From the NCBI RefSeq assembly GCF_012650175.1, contig NZ_JAAILI010000071.1, forward strand, positions 1 to 41,482: a stretch of DNA of 41,482 nt, read 5' to 3'. This document shows positions 1-8,584 of the stretch, in pieces; the stretch's first letter is position 1, and every line of letters starts with the position of its first letter. The notes under the pieces were generated by a model. That model was not told the origin of the DNA. It did no database searches and saw only the letters and a list, made by a program, of their open reading frames with translations. Position numbers and translations under genes: made by a program. The DNA comes from Sphingomonas sp. S2M10 (GTDB lineage: Bacteria > Pseudomonadota > Alphaproteobacteria > Sphingomonadales > Sphingomonadaceae).

Positions 1-849
1 GTCCCCGCCGCCCCCCTGCCGGCCCCCGCAGCCGCCGAGGTGCCGCGCGCCGAAGCTTCGGGCGAGCAGCAGGACGACATGTCGCCCCCGGGCTCGTGCA
101 CCCGGCTCGACGAACACCCGATCGTCGCCAACGCCACGCGGGGCGAGATCCTGCTGCTCCAGTCGAGCGACGCGGAGGTCTACGCTCCGATGCTGGCGCA
201 GAGCGCGCGCACGACGAGGCGCTACGCCGAACGCCACGGCCTGCATTATCGGTCGTTCCTCGGCATCAAGCGGGGCTGCCTGCCCTGGCATGCGAGCTAC
301 AACCGCATCGACCTGCTGATGGACCTGATCCGCAGCGACTTCCAGGGCTGGGTCTTCTACGTCGATGCCGATGCGTGGATCGCCGACCTCGATTTCGATC
401 TTCGCGCCTATCTCGCCGACAAGCAGCATCGCGCCCTGATCGCCGCGCCGGCGGGCCATTATCGCGATCAATATTGGAACGTGAACAACGGCGTGATGCT
501 GTTCAACCTCGCGCATCCGTTCGCGCGCGCGCTGATCTGCGAATGGGAACGGTTCCTGTCACGCCACGATCTTGCCGCCGAGGCCATTACCTGGAACGGC
601 GAAGTCGTGGACGATCAGGGCATGTTCCACCAGATCCTCGACAAGCTGCCCTATGCCGCGGACTATATCCATATCGAGAACAAGGAGTTGCTGAACTCGC
701 CCTGGGCCCGTTTCACCCGACACGCGATCCGGGCCGAGCACCAGGACTTCGCCGCGCGCCTTGCCCTGGTGACGGCCGAAGTCGACGCCGCGCTGGCCGG
801 GCTCGATGCCGACGCCCCTGCGGAGGCAAGCACGCCCGCCATGGCGTAG
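1..849 (+). CDS. Glycosyltransferase with DXD motif, GT34-like (left-partial)
   Basis: The reading frame is open to the left edge, so the gene may begin outside the window. Possible internal starts are GTG at 40 and ATG at 79; the latter has an AGGA five bases upstream. The part before 79 is rich in Pro and Ala, like a linker. The core has FYVDADAWI (about residues 106-114 counted from 40), a DXD motif that binds the metal and nucleotide sugar, followed by WNVNNGVMLFN. This arrangement resembles the GMA12/MNN10 (GT34) fold. It probably transfers a hexose in surface glycan assembly, as its neighbours are polysaccharide genes. It converges on the next gene with an 18-bp gap. The family assignment is by motif only; another GT-A family is possible. 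Confidence 0.6.
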   Translation, partial: VPAAPLPAPAAAEVPRAEASGEQQDDMSPPGSCTRLDEHPIVANATRGEILLLQSSDAEVYAPMLAQSARTTRRYAERHGLHYRSFLGIKRGCLPWHASYNRIDLLMDLIRSDFQGWVFYVDADAWIADLDFDLRAYLADKQHRALIAAPAGHYRDQYWNVNNGVMLFNLAHPFARALICEWERFLSRHDLAAEAITWNGEVVDDQGMFHQILDKLPYAADYIHIENKELLNSPWARFTRHAIRAEHQDFAARLALVTAEVDAALAGLDADAPAEASTPAMA

Positions 850-867
850 GCGCCTGTCGCCGCACCG

Positions 868-3129
868 CTAGGAACGCGGATTGGTGATCAGGAAGGTGCG
901 GATCCGTTCCCAGGGCTGCGCCCAATATTCGAACAGATAGGCACCATCGAACCCGTAGGGCGGCTGGGCGAGATCGAGGCAACGGAACTCGCCCGGCCGG
1001 ACATCGACATTGCGATGCGACTCAATCTTCTCGAACGAATTGGTGAGCAGCACGAAGCGATAGCGCCCGAACACCTCCGCCCGGAAGCGGGCAATCTCGG
1101 CGTCGGGCAGATGCTGCAGCACGTCCTTCATGACCAGCAGGTCGGCTGGCGGGAGCGTGGTCAGGTCCTCTGGCATCACGTCGAAGCGCACCGTGTCGCT
1201 GCCGAACCGCCGCCGATTGGCCTCGATCAGCCGCGCGACCACGTCGAAGCCGTGATAGACGATTCCGTCGAGATGAAGGAAGCGGCTGAACTGCCAGTCG
1301 CCGCAGCCAATATCGATGATCGAGCCGACCTCGTTCATCCGGAAGAAGCGTTCGAGAAACGCGCGATACTCGATCGTCCAGCCGGGATAGGATCCCGGCC
1401 CGGATCCGTTGCCCCAGCTCTCACGGTCGTAGATCGCATCGAACGCGCTAGTTCCGCCCTCCACTACCTGCTCCTTCGCCCGTCGCCAATTGCCCGTCGC
1501 GGTCTTCTTGTACGCCAGCGAGTCCATGCCCACCGCGAAGCCACGATATTGGCGGGTGGTGAGGAAGACCGCCTCACTCCATTCGGCTGGCGCCTCCGCC
1601 AGCCAGCGCGCGACGGCCCGGGTAATCATGCCGGGTCCGGTGGTGTGCCAGATATCGGGGGTGATGCCTGCCGCATGAGCACGTTCGATGCCCTCGATCA
1701 TTTCCGCCAGCGCGGATTGCAGTACCGCCTGCCCCGGGGCTGCCGCGAGGAACCAGTTATGGACATAGGGCGCCACATCGCCGGAAAGCGACGCGGCGAA
1801 CCGCGCACCGCCGATCGCCGCCGCCAGTTCGCCCAACGGCCGGGCGCACGCGTCGTCGGCATCGACATAGAAGCCGCCCCTGGCAGCCAGATAGGCGACG
1901 CGGAAGAAATCCGCCTTCATCGCGGCGTGGTGGCAGCGATCGAACGCGCCCGCCGCAGCCGCGCCATGCGTCTCCAACAGGAAGGCACGCGCCGCGGCTT
2001 CGCTGAACAGCCGGTGTTCGAAGCCGGGATTGCGCTCCTGCCACGTCGCGATCGCCGTCGCGACATCGTCGGGCACGGTCTCGCTATCCCAGAACTGCAC
2101 GATCACCGGCGGAATCGCGCCGTTGGACGGCTGCTGACCCGCGCCGTCGTCGTGGAACAGGCGCAGCCGTCCCATCCCCGCCGTCGCGCGCAGCAGCAAT
2201 GCGGCGGCGCCGGTATCTTCGGTCGTCGGCATCCAGCCGCGCGCAAAGGCGAGCAGATCCTCCCAGCGCCGCGCGGCAAGCAGCAGCATTCCATAGGCTT
2301 GCGGGTCCACCGCCTTCCCCGCTTCCGCATGCGGCAGCGCGCGGTCGAGATCCCCATGCTCGAAGCAGAGCCGGCCGAGCGCCGCGGCATAGGCAGCGTT
2401 GCCCTCGAACCCCGCACCTGCCTCTGCCAATTGGGTCAGTGCCTTCGCCACCCCCTCGGTCTGCACGGTCGCCTGCACCCGCAGAAGCAGCGCCTCGAGA
2501 TCCTCCGGATCCTCGCGCAGCAGCCGCTGGCAGATTTCCACCGTCGCCGGCGCATGCGCCAGGCCGAGGAACAGGCGCGCCAGTTCCAGCGCCTGCGGCC
2601 GTTCCAGCGGCACGCCGCGCGATGCCCGCAGCGCAGCCAGTTGCCGGGCTCGTGCTTGCGCCTGGGCAAAGGCAGTGCGGGCACGTTCGCGCGTGCTGCT
2701 CCACCAGCCGGGCAGATCGTTCGCCATCGGCTCGACCACCGCGGCCGCGGCCTCCCAGCGGCCGAGCGCGAGCAGCCCGTTGGCAAGGTTGATCGCGCAT
2801 TCGCCGTCCTCAGCGTCCAGCGCCCGCGCGGCCCGGAACAGCGCCACGCCCGCCATGGCCCGACCGAACGACATGGCGATCGATCCGAGGTGAAAGAGGA
2901 TGCGCGCATTGCCGGGAGCCAGTGCGCGCGCCCGCTCCAACGCATCCTGTGCCGTCGGAAAATCGGAAAAATCGAGGTGGAGCAGACCCTTTTGCAACCA
3001 GGCCTCGGCATCGCCGGGGTCACCGGCAAGGAGCTGGTCGTACAGCGCGAGCGCGCCGGTCACCCGCCCCTGCTGCGCGAGAATCTGGGCGCGCGCGTGC
3101 AGCGCGCTGCGGTCATTCAGAGCATTCAT
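868..3129 (-). CDS. TPR - DXD glycosyltransferase (GT32-like) - SAM methyltransferase fusion
   Basis: A 753-residue protein with three parts. Residues 1 to about 320 are TPR-like helical repeats. From about 335 (IPPVIVQFWD) to about 540 is a Gly_transf_sug/OCH1-like domain with the DXD segment FYVDADD near residue 419. From about 560 to the end is a class I methyltransferase with motif I IIDIGCGDWQFS near 602 and MKDVLQHLPD further on. I chose the ATG at 3129 because it overlaps the stop of the upstream export gene by 4 bp (ATGA); the frame continues upstream only as a shadow of that gene. It probably adds a sugar and methylates the glycan, perhaps as a chain-capping step. The substrate cannot be deduced. 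It is the last gene of a three-gene minus-strand operon. Confidence 0.8.
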   Translation of the reverse strand: MNALNDRSALHARAQILAQQGRVTGALALYDQLLAGDPGDAEAWLQKGLLHLDFSDFPTAQDALERARALAPGNARILFHLGSIAMSFGRAMAGVALFRAARALDAEDGECAINLANGLLALGRWEAAAAVVEPMANDLPGWWSSTRERARTAFAQAQARARQLAALRASRGVPLERPQALELARLFLGLAHAPATVEICQRLLREDPEDLEALLLRVQATVQTEGVAKALTQLAEAGAGFEGNAAYAAALGRLCFEHGDLDRALPHAEAGKAVDPQAYGMLLLAARRWEDLLAFARGWMPTTEDTGAAALLLRATAGMGRLRLFHDDGAGQQPSNGAIPPVIVQFWDSETVPDDVATAIATWQERNPGFEHRLFSEAAARAFLLETHGAAAAGAFDRCHHAAMKADFFRVAYLAARGGFYVDADDACARPLGELAAAIGGARFAASLSGDVAPYVHNWFLAAAPGQAVLQSALAEMIEGIERAHAAGITPDIWHTTGPGMITRAVARWLAEAPAEWSEAVFLTTRQYRGFAVGMDSLAYKKTATGNWRRAKEQVVEGGTSAFDAIYDRESWGNGSGPGSYPGWTIEYRAFLERFFRMNEVGSIIDIGCGDWQFSRFLHLDGIVYHGFDVVARLIEANRRRFGSDTVRFDVMPEDLTTLPPADLLVMKDVLQHLPDAEIARFRAEVFGRYRFVLLTNSFEKIESHRNVDVRPGEFRCLDLAQPPYGFDGAYLFEYWAQPWERIRTFLITNPRS

Positions 3130-4280
3130 CGGCTCAACTCGCGAAACGTGAAGAAGGGGGAAAACAGCTGGTTGATGATCTGGACCAGCTTGCTCGCCTG
3201 GTTGGATCGGGCATTGGCGATGTAGATCACGTCGCCGTTCCGCATCGCGAAACGCTGCGAGAGAAAATAGCTCTCCGGACGGAGCAGGTTCAGCCGGTAG
3301 ATGATCGGCGTGGGCGCCGCGCCGTTTGGCGGGGTCGACCAGCGAAACACGAACACGGCACTCGCATCGGCCTGGCGGTCCGATGGGCCGCCGGCACGCG
3401 CCACCGCCTGCGCCAGGGTGAGCGTGCGCATCTGGAACGGTATCTCCGACACCTTGTCGCTGGCCCCGAACACCGTGAAGCTCTGCAGGCGCGACAGCAA
3501 TTCGATGCGATCGCCGGGAAGCAGCACCACGTCGTCGGGCGAACCGGCGAGCAGCTCGTCCAGCCCGATCTCGGCACTTTGCCCCCGTCGGGTGAGGCGC
3601 ACCGTCGTATCCTGCGGTGCGCCCGTGGTGCCGCCGGTCAAGGCGATGGCGTCGAGCAGATGTTCGCGCACCAGCGACAGCGGCACGCGCCCCGGCGTCT
3701 TCACGCCGCCGAGCACGAACACGGCATTCGCCATGTTTTCCCGCACCGCCACCTGGACCTGCGCATGCTCCGACAGGCCGCGGAGCCGCGCGAGAATGGC
3801 CTGGGCGATCGCCTGGGTGGTCTGGCCCTCGGCCAGGATGCGACCTGCATAGGGTACGACGATGCTGCCGTCCCGCGCCACGGGAATGGGCGGCAGGGTG
3901 GTGCCGGCGGCGGTGGGCTGCGCCGACGTGCCCGACAGGCCGGCGGCAGTCGCAGGGGCGAACAGCGTCGATCCGATCTCGAACACCGAGACCTGCAGCA
4001 CATCGCCCGGGCCGACCCGGTCGATATCGCCATCGGCGCGCAGATCCGCCGGCCGCCCCGCTGCCGTCACCGCCGGCGCACGCATCTCGGGAAGCGTCGT
4101 GGCGTCGAGGTCGATCAGGGTCGCGGGCAGCCGTGCATCGTCCTGCGTCGCCGACAGGACCTGCAGGCGGGTCGGGCCGCTCGACGGCAGGCTGCTGCAT
4201 GCGCCCGCGGCCAGCGGGAGCGCCGCCGCGGCGAACGCGCGCCATGCGCGGAGACGAAACGGAAGGACCAAGGCATCCAT
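3126..4280 (-). CDS. Polysaccharide export outer-membrane lipoprotein (Wza/GumB family)
   Basis: A protein of 384 residues, the usual length for Wza-like proteins. The N-terminus is a hydrophobic signal ending LAAGAC, so Cys28 is the probable lipidated residue; the lipobox is not perfect. DRVGPGDVLQVSVFE (near residue 90) opens the Poly_export domain. VFVLGGVKTPGRVPL and LLPGDRIEL belong to SLBB-like repeats. Proteins of this family form the outer membrane channel for capsule or exopolysaccharide. It lies 14 bp after a GT4 gene and overlaps the fusion gene behind it by 4 bp, so the three are probably one operon. No co-polymerase (Wzc/KpsE) gene is in the window. Confidence 0.88.
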   Translation of the reverse strand: MDALVLPFRLRAWRAFAAAALPLAAGACSSLPSSGPTRLQVLSATQDDARLPATLIDLDATTLPEMRAPAVTAAGRPADLRADGDIDRVGPGDVLQVSVFEIGSTLFAPATAAGLSGTSAQPTAAGTTLPPIPVARDGSIVVPYAGRILAEGQTTQAIAQAILARLRGLSEHAQVQVAVRENMANAVFVLGGVKTPGRVPLSLVREHLLDAIALTGGTTGAPQDTTVRLTRRGQSAEIGLDELLAGSPDDVVLLPGDRIELLSRLQSFTVFGASDKVSEIPFQMRTLTLAQAVARAGGPSDRQADASAVFVFRWSTPPNGAAPTPIIYRLNLLRPESYFLSQRFAMRNGDVIYIANARSNQASKLVQIINQLFSPFFTFRELSR

Positions 4281-4294
4281 GCTCCGGGTGCTTT

Positions 4295-5644
4295 CTATCG
4301 GGAAAGGGTGGACGCCCCGCCGCGCGGCGGCAGGACCGATCGGTACAGCGCGGCGAGACGGTCGCCGAAGGCCGCGTCGGAAAAGCCCGCGGTCTGAAGC
4401 GGACCGGCAGCGGCGAGCCGCGCGCGCAGGTCGGCATCGGTGTCCAGCGTGCGGATCGCCGCCGCCATGGCGTTCACGTCATAGGGATCGACCAGCAGCG
4501 CCGCGCTCCCCGCCACTTCGGGCAGCGACCCGGCGGTCGAGGTCATCACCGGCACCCCCCGTGCCAGCGCCTCCACCACCGGCAGCCCGAAGCCCTCGTA
4601 CAGCGAGGGAAACAGCACCGCGCGCGCGCCGGCGATCAGCACGTCGAGCATCCGGCGCGGCAGGTAATCGAGCTTGCGGATGCGCGCCGCGCCGGAAAGC
4701 GTCTGCGATCCCGGCGCGCCGAGCAGGCGGAGCTCGTTTTCCGATCGCCAGCCGCGGCCACCCACGATCACCAGCGGCGTGGTGACCTCGCTCGCGAGAT
4801 AGGCCTCGATCAGGCGCCCGACATTCTTTTTCGGCTCGATCGCCCCGAAATACAGGAAATAGCCGGCGCGCTCGAGATCGAACAGCGCGCGCAGGCGGGC
4901 CGACACCATGTCGGGCGACAGCTGCGGGATGGGATCGATCGCCTGGTAGCAATTGACCACCCGCGCCGGATCCGCCCCCAGAAACGTGACGATGTCCTGC
5001 CGCGATGCCTCGGAAACGGTACAGATCCGGGCACCCTGCCGCACGCAGGCACGCAGCATCCGATCGTGCAGCCGCTTGTTCTCCAGGCTGGTATGCGGCA
5101 GCCGCAGCGGTACGAGATCGTGGATCGTGTAGAGGTTGACCGCGCCGGCCAGCCGGATCGGCACCGGGTAGGACCAGTGCATGATCGCCGGCGGCGCCGC
5201 CATCTTCACGGTGAGGAACTGCCGGTAGCGCCGGAAATGCCGCCCGGCGACGGCCCATAGCGAGCCGAAGCTGGTCAGTCGGGAGAAGGGCGGCATGCGC
5301 TCGGCAAAGGCCGCCGCACTCACCCGCCCGTTTACCGGCACCTCTACCATGTGGCGCGGCATCGGCGACGCGAGGATCCGTCCGCGCTTGGGCATGCTGC
5401 CGCCGGCGGACACGTCCGGCGCATCGTCGCGGCCCAGTTCCGCGAAGAACAGCGTCTCGCGCAACGCCATCGGCGCGTGGCGATGGACCGGCAACCCGAA
5501 GAGCAGGTCCGGCGCACGGCCGAGGCCCGCGACCGTGCGCGCCAGCGTTCGCGCATAGGTCGCCACACCCGTCCCGCGCTGCAATGCGAGATTGAGGCCG
5601 TCAATACCGATATGAAAGGGCTCGCTCACCAACCACAACTCCAT
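4295..5644 (-). CDS. GT4 family glycosyltransferase
   Basis: A 449-residue protein if it starts at the ATG at 5644 ([10 protein letters not shown]); the frame extends 15 codons further to 5689, into AT-rich promoter-like DNA. It has the GT-B layout: an N-terminal [13 protein letters not shown] segment, then [16 protein letters not shown] and [16 protein letters not shown]. The last holds the E-x7-E signature of GT4 retaining transferases. It probably adds a sugar to a lipid-linked glycan at the inner membrane. It is first in the operon with the export lipoprotein and the fusion gene. It resembles the gene at 6498-7745 in the same motifs, so the two look like paralogues. Donor and acceptor are unknown. 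Confidence 0.82.
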   Translation of the reverse strand: MELWLVSEPFHIGIDGLNLALQRGTGVATYARTLARTVAGLGRAPDLLFGLPVHRHAPMALRETLFFAELGRDDAPDVSAGGSMPKRGRILASPMPRHMVEVPVNGRVSAAAFAERMPPFSRLTSFGSLWAVAGRHFRRYRQFLTVKMAAPPAIMHWSYPVPIRLAGAVNLYTIHDLVPLRLPHTSLENKRLHDRMLRACVRQGARICTVSEASRQDIVTFLGADPARVVNCYQAIDPIPQLSPDMVSARLRALFDLERAGYFLYFGAIEPKKNVGRLIEAYLASEVTTPLVIVGGRGWRSENELRLLGAPGSQTLSGAARIRKLDYLPRRMLDVLIAGARAVLFPSLYEGFGLPVVEALARGVPVMTSTAGSLPEVAGSAALLVDPYDVNAMAAAIRTLDTDADLRARLAAAGPLQTAGFSDAAFGDRLAALYRSVLPPRGGASTLSR

Positions 5645-5817
5645 TGCCGGCCGGATTGTACCTAGACTGTAAATCTCTATATAACACACAATAATCCATG
5701 TGCTAGATCGAGATGATATTACAACAACATCGCGTAGTACTTACAAAATATGATTGCAGATCAATTTGTATCGATATATGATACTGCATCTATTGTTAAT
5801 ATCTGCCGGGAATCACC
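5645..5817. promoter_or_regulatory. AT-rich divergent promoter region
   Basis: This 173-bp gap separates two diverging genes (GT4 and the ABC ATPase) and is much richer in A+T than its surroundings. It should hold both promoters. I see a near-palindrome at 5768-5784, GTATC-GATATAT-GATAC, about 34 bp before the ATPase start. This could be an operator or part of a promoter. No -35/-10 pair stands out clearly enough to assign. Confidence 0.45.
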
Positions 5818-6480
5818 ATGATAACCTTTAGGAACGTCTCGATGGCCTATCACATCCGGCGCTTCCGCAAGGAGGTGCTGCAGGATCTCAGCTTCGTCGT
5901 GCCGCCACGTTCGGCCTTGGGCATTTGCGGTGCGAACGGCGCCGGCAAATCCACGCTGCTCCGCCTGATGGCCGGGGTGGAGTTTCCCACCGGCGGCTCG
6001 ATCACGCGGACGATGAGCGTCTCGTGGCCGATCGGCTATGCGAGCGCCTTCCAGGCCAGTCTCACCGGCGCCGACAATGTCCGCTTCATCGCGCGGATCT
6101 ATCGCCGGCCGGAGCAGGAAATGCTCGATTTCGTGGAGGATTTCGCCCAGCTCGGGCCGTATCTCTGGCAACCGATCAAGGCCTATTCCGCTGGTATGCA
6201 CGCCCGGCTCGCCTTCGGGCTCAGCCTGGCGATCGATTTCGAATGCTATCTGGTCGACGAGGTCGCCGGGGCGGGCGACGAACGGTTCCAGCAACGCTGC
6301 CATGCAGAGATCGAACGTCGCCGCGACCACGCCGCGATGGTGATGGTGTCCCACGCGTCGGAGCTGCTGCGCGCCTATTGCCGGACCGGCGCCGTGCTGC
6401 GCGACGGGCGGCTGGAGTTTTTCGACACGATCGACGAGGCGATCGAGCGGCATCGCGACTATCAGCGCCTGCCCGCCTGA
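5818..6480 (+). CDS. Polysaccharide ABC transporter ATP-binding protein (KpsT-like)
   Basis: A 220-residue nucleotide-binding subunit. Walker A is GANGAGKST (about residues 38-46), the signature is YSAGM (about 122), and Walker B is CYLVDEV with the catalytic Glu, followed by a MVSHAS switch histidine. The size, the ALGICGANGAGKST context and the YSAGMHARLAF signature are typical of KpsT/Wzt-type exporters that move lipid-linked polysaccharide across the inner membrane. A GGAA lies upstream of the ATG at 5818. It is the only plus-strand gene in this part and converges with a GT4 gene. Its permease partner (KpsM) is not in the window. Confidence 0.85.
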   Translation: MITFRNVSMAYHIRRFRKEVLQDLSFVVPPRSALGICGANGAGKSTLLRLMAGVEFPTGGSITRTMSVSWPIGYASAFQASLTGADNVRFIARIYRRPEQEMLDFVEDFAQLGPYLWQPIKAYSAGMHARLAFGLSLAIDFECYLVDEVAGAGDERFQQRCHAEIERRRDHAAMVMVSHASELLRAYCRTGAVLRDGRLEFFDTIDEAIERHRDYQRLPA

Positions 6481-6497
6481 GCGCGCAACCCGCATCC

Positions 6498-7745
6498 TCA
6501 CGCCGCGCACCCCGGCGCGGCCAGCGCATCGGCATAGAGCGCGCGCAGCCGCCGGGCATAGACGTCCTGCCCGAACATCTTGCCGCGGGCGAACCCCGCT
6601 TCGCGCAAGCGCCCGCACAGCACATCGTCCGTGTCGAGACGGCCAATTCCCTCGGCGAGGGCCGCCACGTCCTGCGGATCCACCAGCAACGCCGCCTGCG
6701 CCGCGACTTCGGCAAGCGCGCCGCGGTCCGAGGTCAGTACCGGGCAGCCGAGCACCATCGCCTCCGCCACCGGCAGGCCGAAGCCTTCGGCCAGCGACGG
6801 AAACAGCAGCGCGCGGGCCCGGCGCATCAGCGCCAGCAGCTCGGGCCGCGGAAGCCAGGGCAGCCGCACCACCCCGGGCTGCCGCCGGAGCAGTGTTTCC
6901 AGCGCCTCCTCGCCCGGCACTTCCGGCCCGACGATGACAAGGTCCTGGGCGGTGCCGCTGCGCGCATGCGCCTCCACCAGCCGCGCCAGGTTCTTCCGGC
7001 GCTCCACCCGCCCGCAGAACAGGAAGTAGCGGCCCGAGCGCAGCGCTCCCGGCAGGGGCGGATCGGTCTGCAGCGGCGCGTCGACTCCCTGATAAGTGTT
7101 GATCACCCGCGCCGGCGGCATCGCCAGATGCGCGACGATCTCGCGACGGACGCATTCGGATACCGTGACCACGGCATAGGCGTTGCGGACCACCTCCCGC
7201 AGGATCGCGCGGTGCCGCGCCGGGTTGATCGTGCTGAGCTGCGGATTGGTGATCGGGATTAGATCGTGCACCGAGTAGAGGTTCCGCGCCCCGGCGACAT
7301 AGAGCGGCAGCGGATAGGTCCAGTGCATCACCTGCGGCGGCGTCGTCATCTCGATGCGCAGCGCCCGGCCGTGCAGGTTGAAGAACACCTGCGCCTCGCG
7401 GAACACGTCGCGGACGATCCATTGTGCGGGCGCTTCATCCTCGCCCCCGTTTTCGGGCGCTGCCTGGCGGGGACCGGCGCGGGTTGCCGCCATCCAGCGG
7501 TGGAGCCGGGCACGTGCGCCGTCGTCCCCGCCATCATCCAGCAGCAGCGGCGCGGCGCCCGCATCCGGCAGGCTCTTTGCCAGCATCCGTGCATAGGTGG
7601 CGACTCCGGTGCCCGCCGCGTCCTGCAGCACGCGGCTGTCCAGACAGACCTGGACGGGCGCGCCATGCGACGATTCCACGTGGCGCACATAATGCGGATC
7701 GTACAGCGCGCGCAGTCGCTCCAGATTGGAGGAAGCGCTCGTCAT
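6498..7745 (-). CDS. GT4 family glycosyltransferase
   Basis: A 415-residue GT-B protein. The N-terminal half has [17 protein letters not shown]. The C-terminal half has GRVERRKNLARLVEAH and FPSLAEGFGLPVAEAM, which includes the E-x7-E donor-binding signature, followed by GALAEVAAQAALLVDP. The layout matches the gene at 4295-5644, so the two probably arose by duplication. The end is 17 bp from the end of the convergent ABC ATPase gene. It is likely an inner-membrane-associated sugar transferase for the same glycan. It has its own upstream region of about 200 bp, so it is probably transcribed separately. Confidence 0.82.
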   Translation of the reverse strand: MTSASSNLERLRALYDPHYVRHVESSHGAPVQVCLDSRVLQDAAGTGVATYARMLAKSLPDAGAAPLLLDDGGDDGARARLHRWMAATRAGPRQAAPENGGEDEAPAQWIVRDVFREAQVFFNLHGRALRIEMTTPPQVMHWTYPLPLYVAGARNLYSVHDLIPITNPQLSTINPARHRAILREVVRNAYAVVTVSECVRREIVAHLAMPPARVINTYQGVDAPLQTDPPLPGALRSGRYFLFCGRVERRKNLARLVEAHARSGTAQDLVIVGPEVPGEEALETLLRRQPGVVRLPWLPRPELLALMRRARALLFPSLAEGFGLPVAEAMVLGCPVLTSDRGALAEVAAQAALLVDPQDVAALAEGIGRLDTDDVLCGRLREAGFARGKMFGQDVYARRLRALYADALAAPGCAA

Positions 7746-7893
7746 CGCGTCCCGGCGGCCCGCGACGCCCGGGTCGCCCCTCCCACCATAGCCGGGAGGC
7801 GGCGGCCGCGATGCGATCGCAAACTTACGAGTTGGACGGACATCCCGACGCGATCACCCCTGGAAGACGCGTGCCGGCCATAACGGACCGTCC

Positions 7894-7905
7894 GGGGGTA
7901 CCCCC
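7894..7905. promoter_or_regulatory. Perfect 12-bp palindrome upstream of GT4 gene
   Basis: GGGGGTACCCCC stands in the 207-bp gap (7746-7952) between the end of the AraC-type gene and the start of the GT4 gene at 7745. It lies about 150 bp before that start. It could be an operator, but a GC-rich palindrome of this length can also arise by chance. The rest of the gap shows nothing I can assign. Confidence 0.25.
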
Positions 7906-7952
7906 TAGGCGATTCCACAGGGGCGAAGGATTTCGTCGGCCGTGACGCAGCT

Positions 7953-8435
7953 TCAGGCGACGGGCGCCCCGCCCTTCTTCAGGTTCCTGCGCCAGCGGCC
8001 GGGCGAAATGCCGATCACGCGCGTGAACGCCTTGGTGAAATGGCTCTGGTCCGCAAAGCCGCAGGCGGTCGCCACCTTCGACAGCGGGACCGCCCCGTCG
8101 TGCAGCAATTTCATCGCGCGGGCGATTCGGCGCTGCATGTACCATTTATAGGGCGAGATGCCCTCGGCTTCCCGGAAGCCGCGGATGAAATGATTTACCG
8201 ACATGTCCAGCCGGTCCGCGATCTCCGTCAGCATCACCCGTTCGGGACGATTGGAGTCCATCATCTCGCATGCCAGCCGGATCTGCCAGGGCGCCAGCTG
8301 CGCCCTTGGACGGCGCGGTTGGGGCATGTTTTCCGCTACAGGCGGCGTCTCCGGCCCGGCGGGCCGCACCGGAAGTGAAAAGGGCTGCTCAGAACGTTCG
8401 TCCAGGCAGGCCAAGACTTGCACTACCCCTTCCAT
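7953..8435 (-). CDS. Short AraC-family transcriptional regulator
   Basis: About 160 residues from the ATG at 8435, which has GGGGAG six bases upstream. Longer starts exist at 8441 (ATG) and 8477 (GTG) but are worse placed for a ribosome site. The C-terminal 105 residues form the double helix-turn-helix of the AraC family: ISPYKWYMQRRIARAMKLL and VATACGFADQSHFTKAF, then GISPGRWRR. The N-terminal part is a short Pro-rich stretch, so there is no cupin-like ligand domain. It probably answers to its own level or to a partner rather than to a sugar. No target can be named. It lies downstream of the unknown gene at 8585-9193, on the same strand. Confidence 0.8.
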   Translation of the reverse strand: MEGVVQVLACLDERSEQPFSLPVRPAGPETPPVAENMPQPRRPRAQLAPWQIRLACEMMDSNRPERVMLTEIADRLDMSVNHFIRGFREAEGISPYKWYMQRRIARAMKLLHDGAVPLSKVATACGFADQSHFTKAFTRVIGISPGRWRRNLKKGGAPVA

Positions 8436-8584
8436 CCGCATCTCCCCGACGAGGGGACGCGCTCCGCCTTCCGGCACGCGGGCATCGGGGCGAGCTTTCC
8501 TGCCTCACCCAATAGACACGTCGGGGAGGGGAATCTGGCAGCATTGCCCGCCCTTTTCGGGGTCCATTTCGCAGCTATGCGCCG

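Noticed and set aside
3130..4437. In-frame extension of the TPR-transferase fusion gene up to 4437
   Set aside because: The extension is Arg/Ala/Pro-rich, lies fully over the export lipoprotein gene and lacks homology-like features. The ATG at 3129 gives a normal 4-bp overlap.
5761..7422. A 553-codon minus-strand frame across the ABC ATPase and GT4 genes
   Set aside because: It is out of frame with the GT4 gene and antisense to the ATPase, both of which have clear motifs. The translation looks like shadow sequence.
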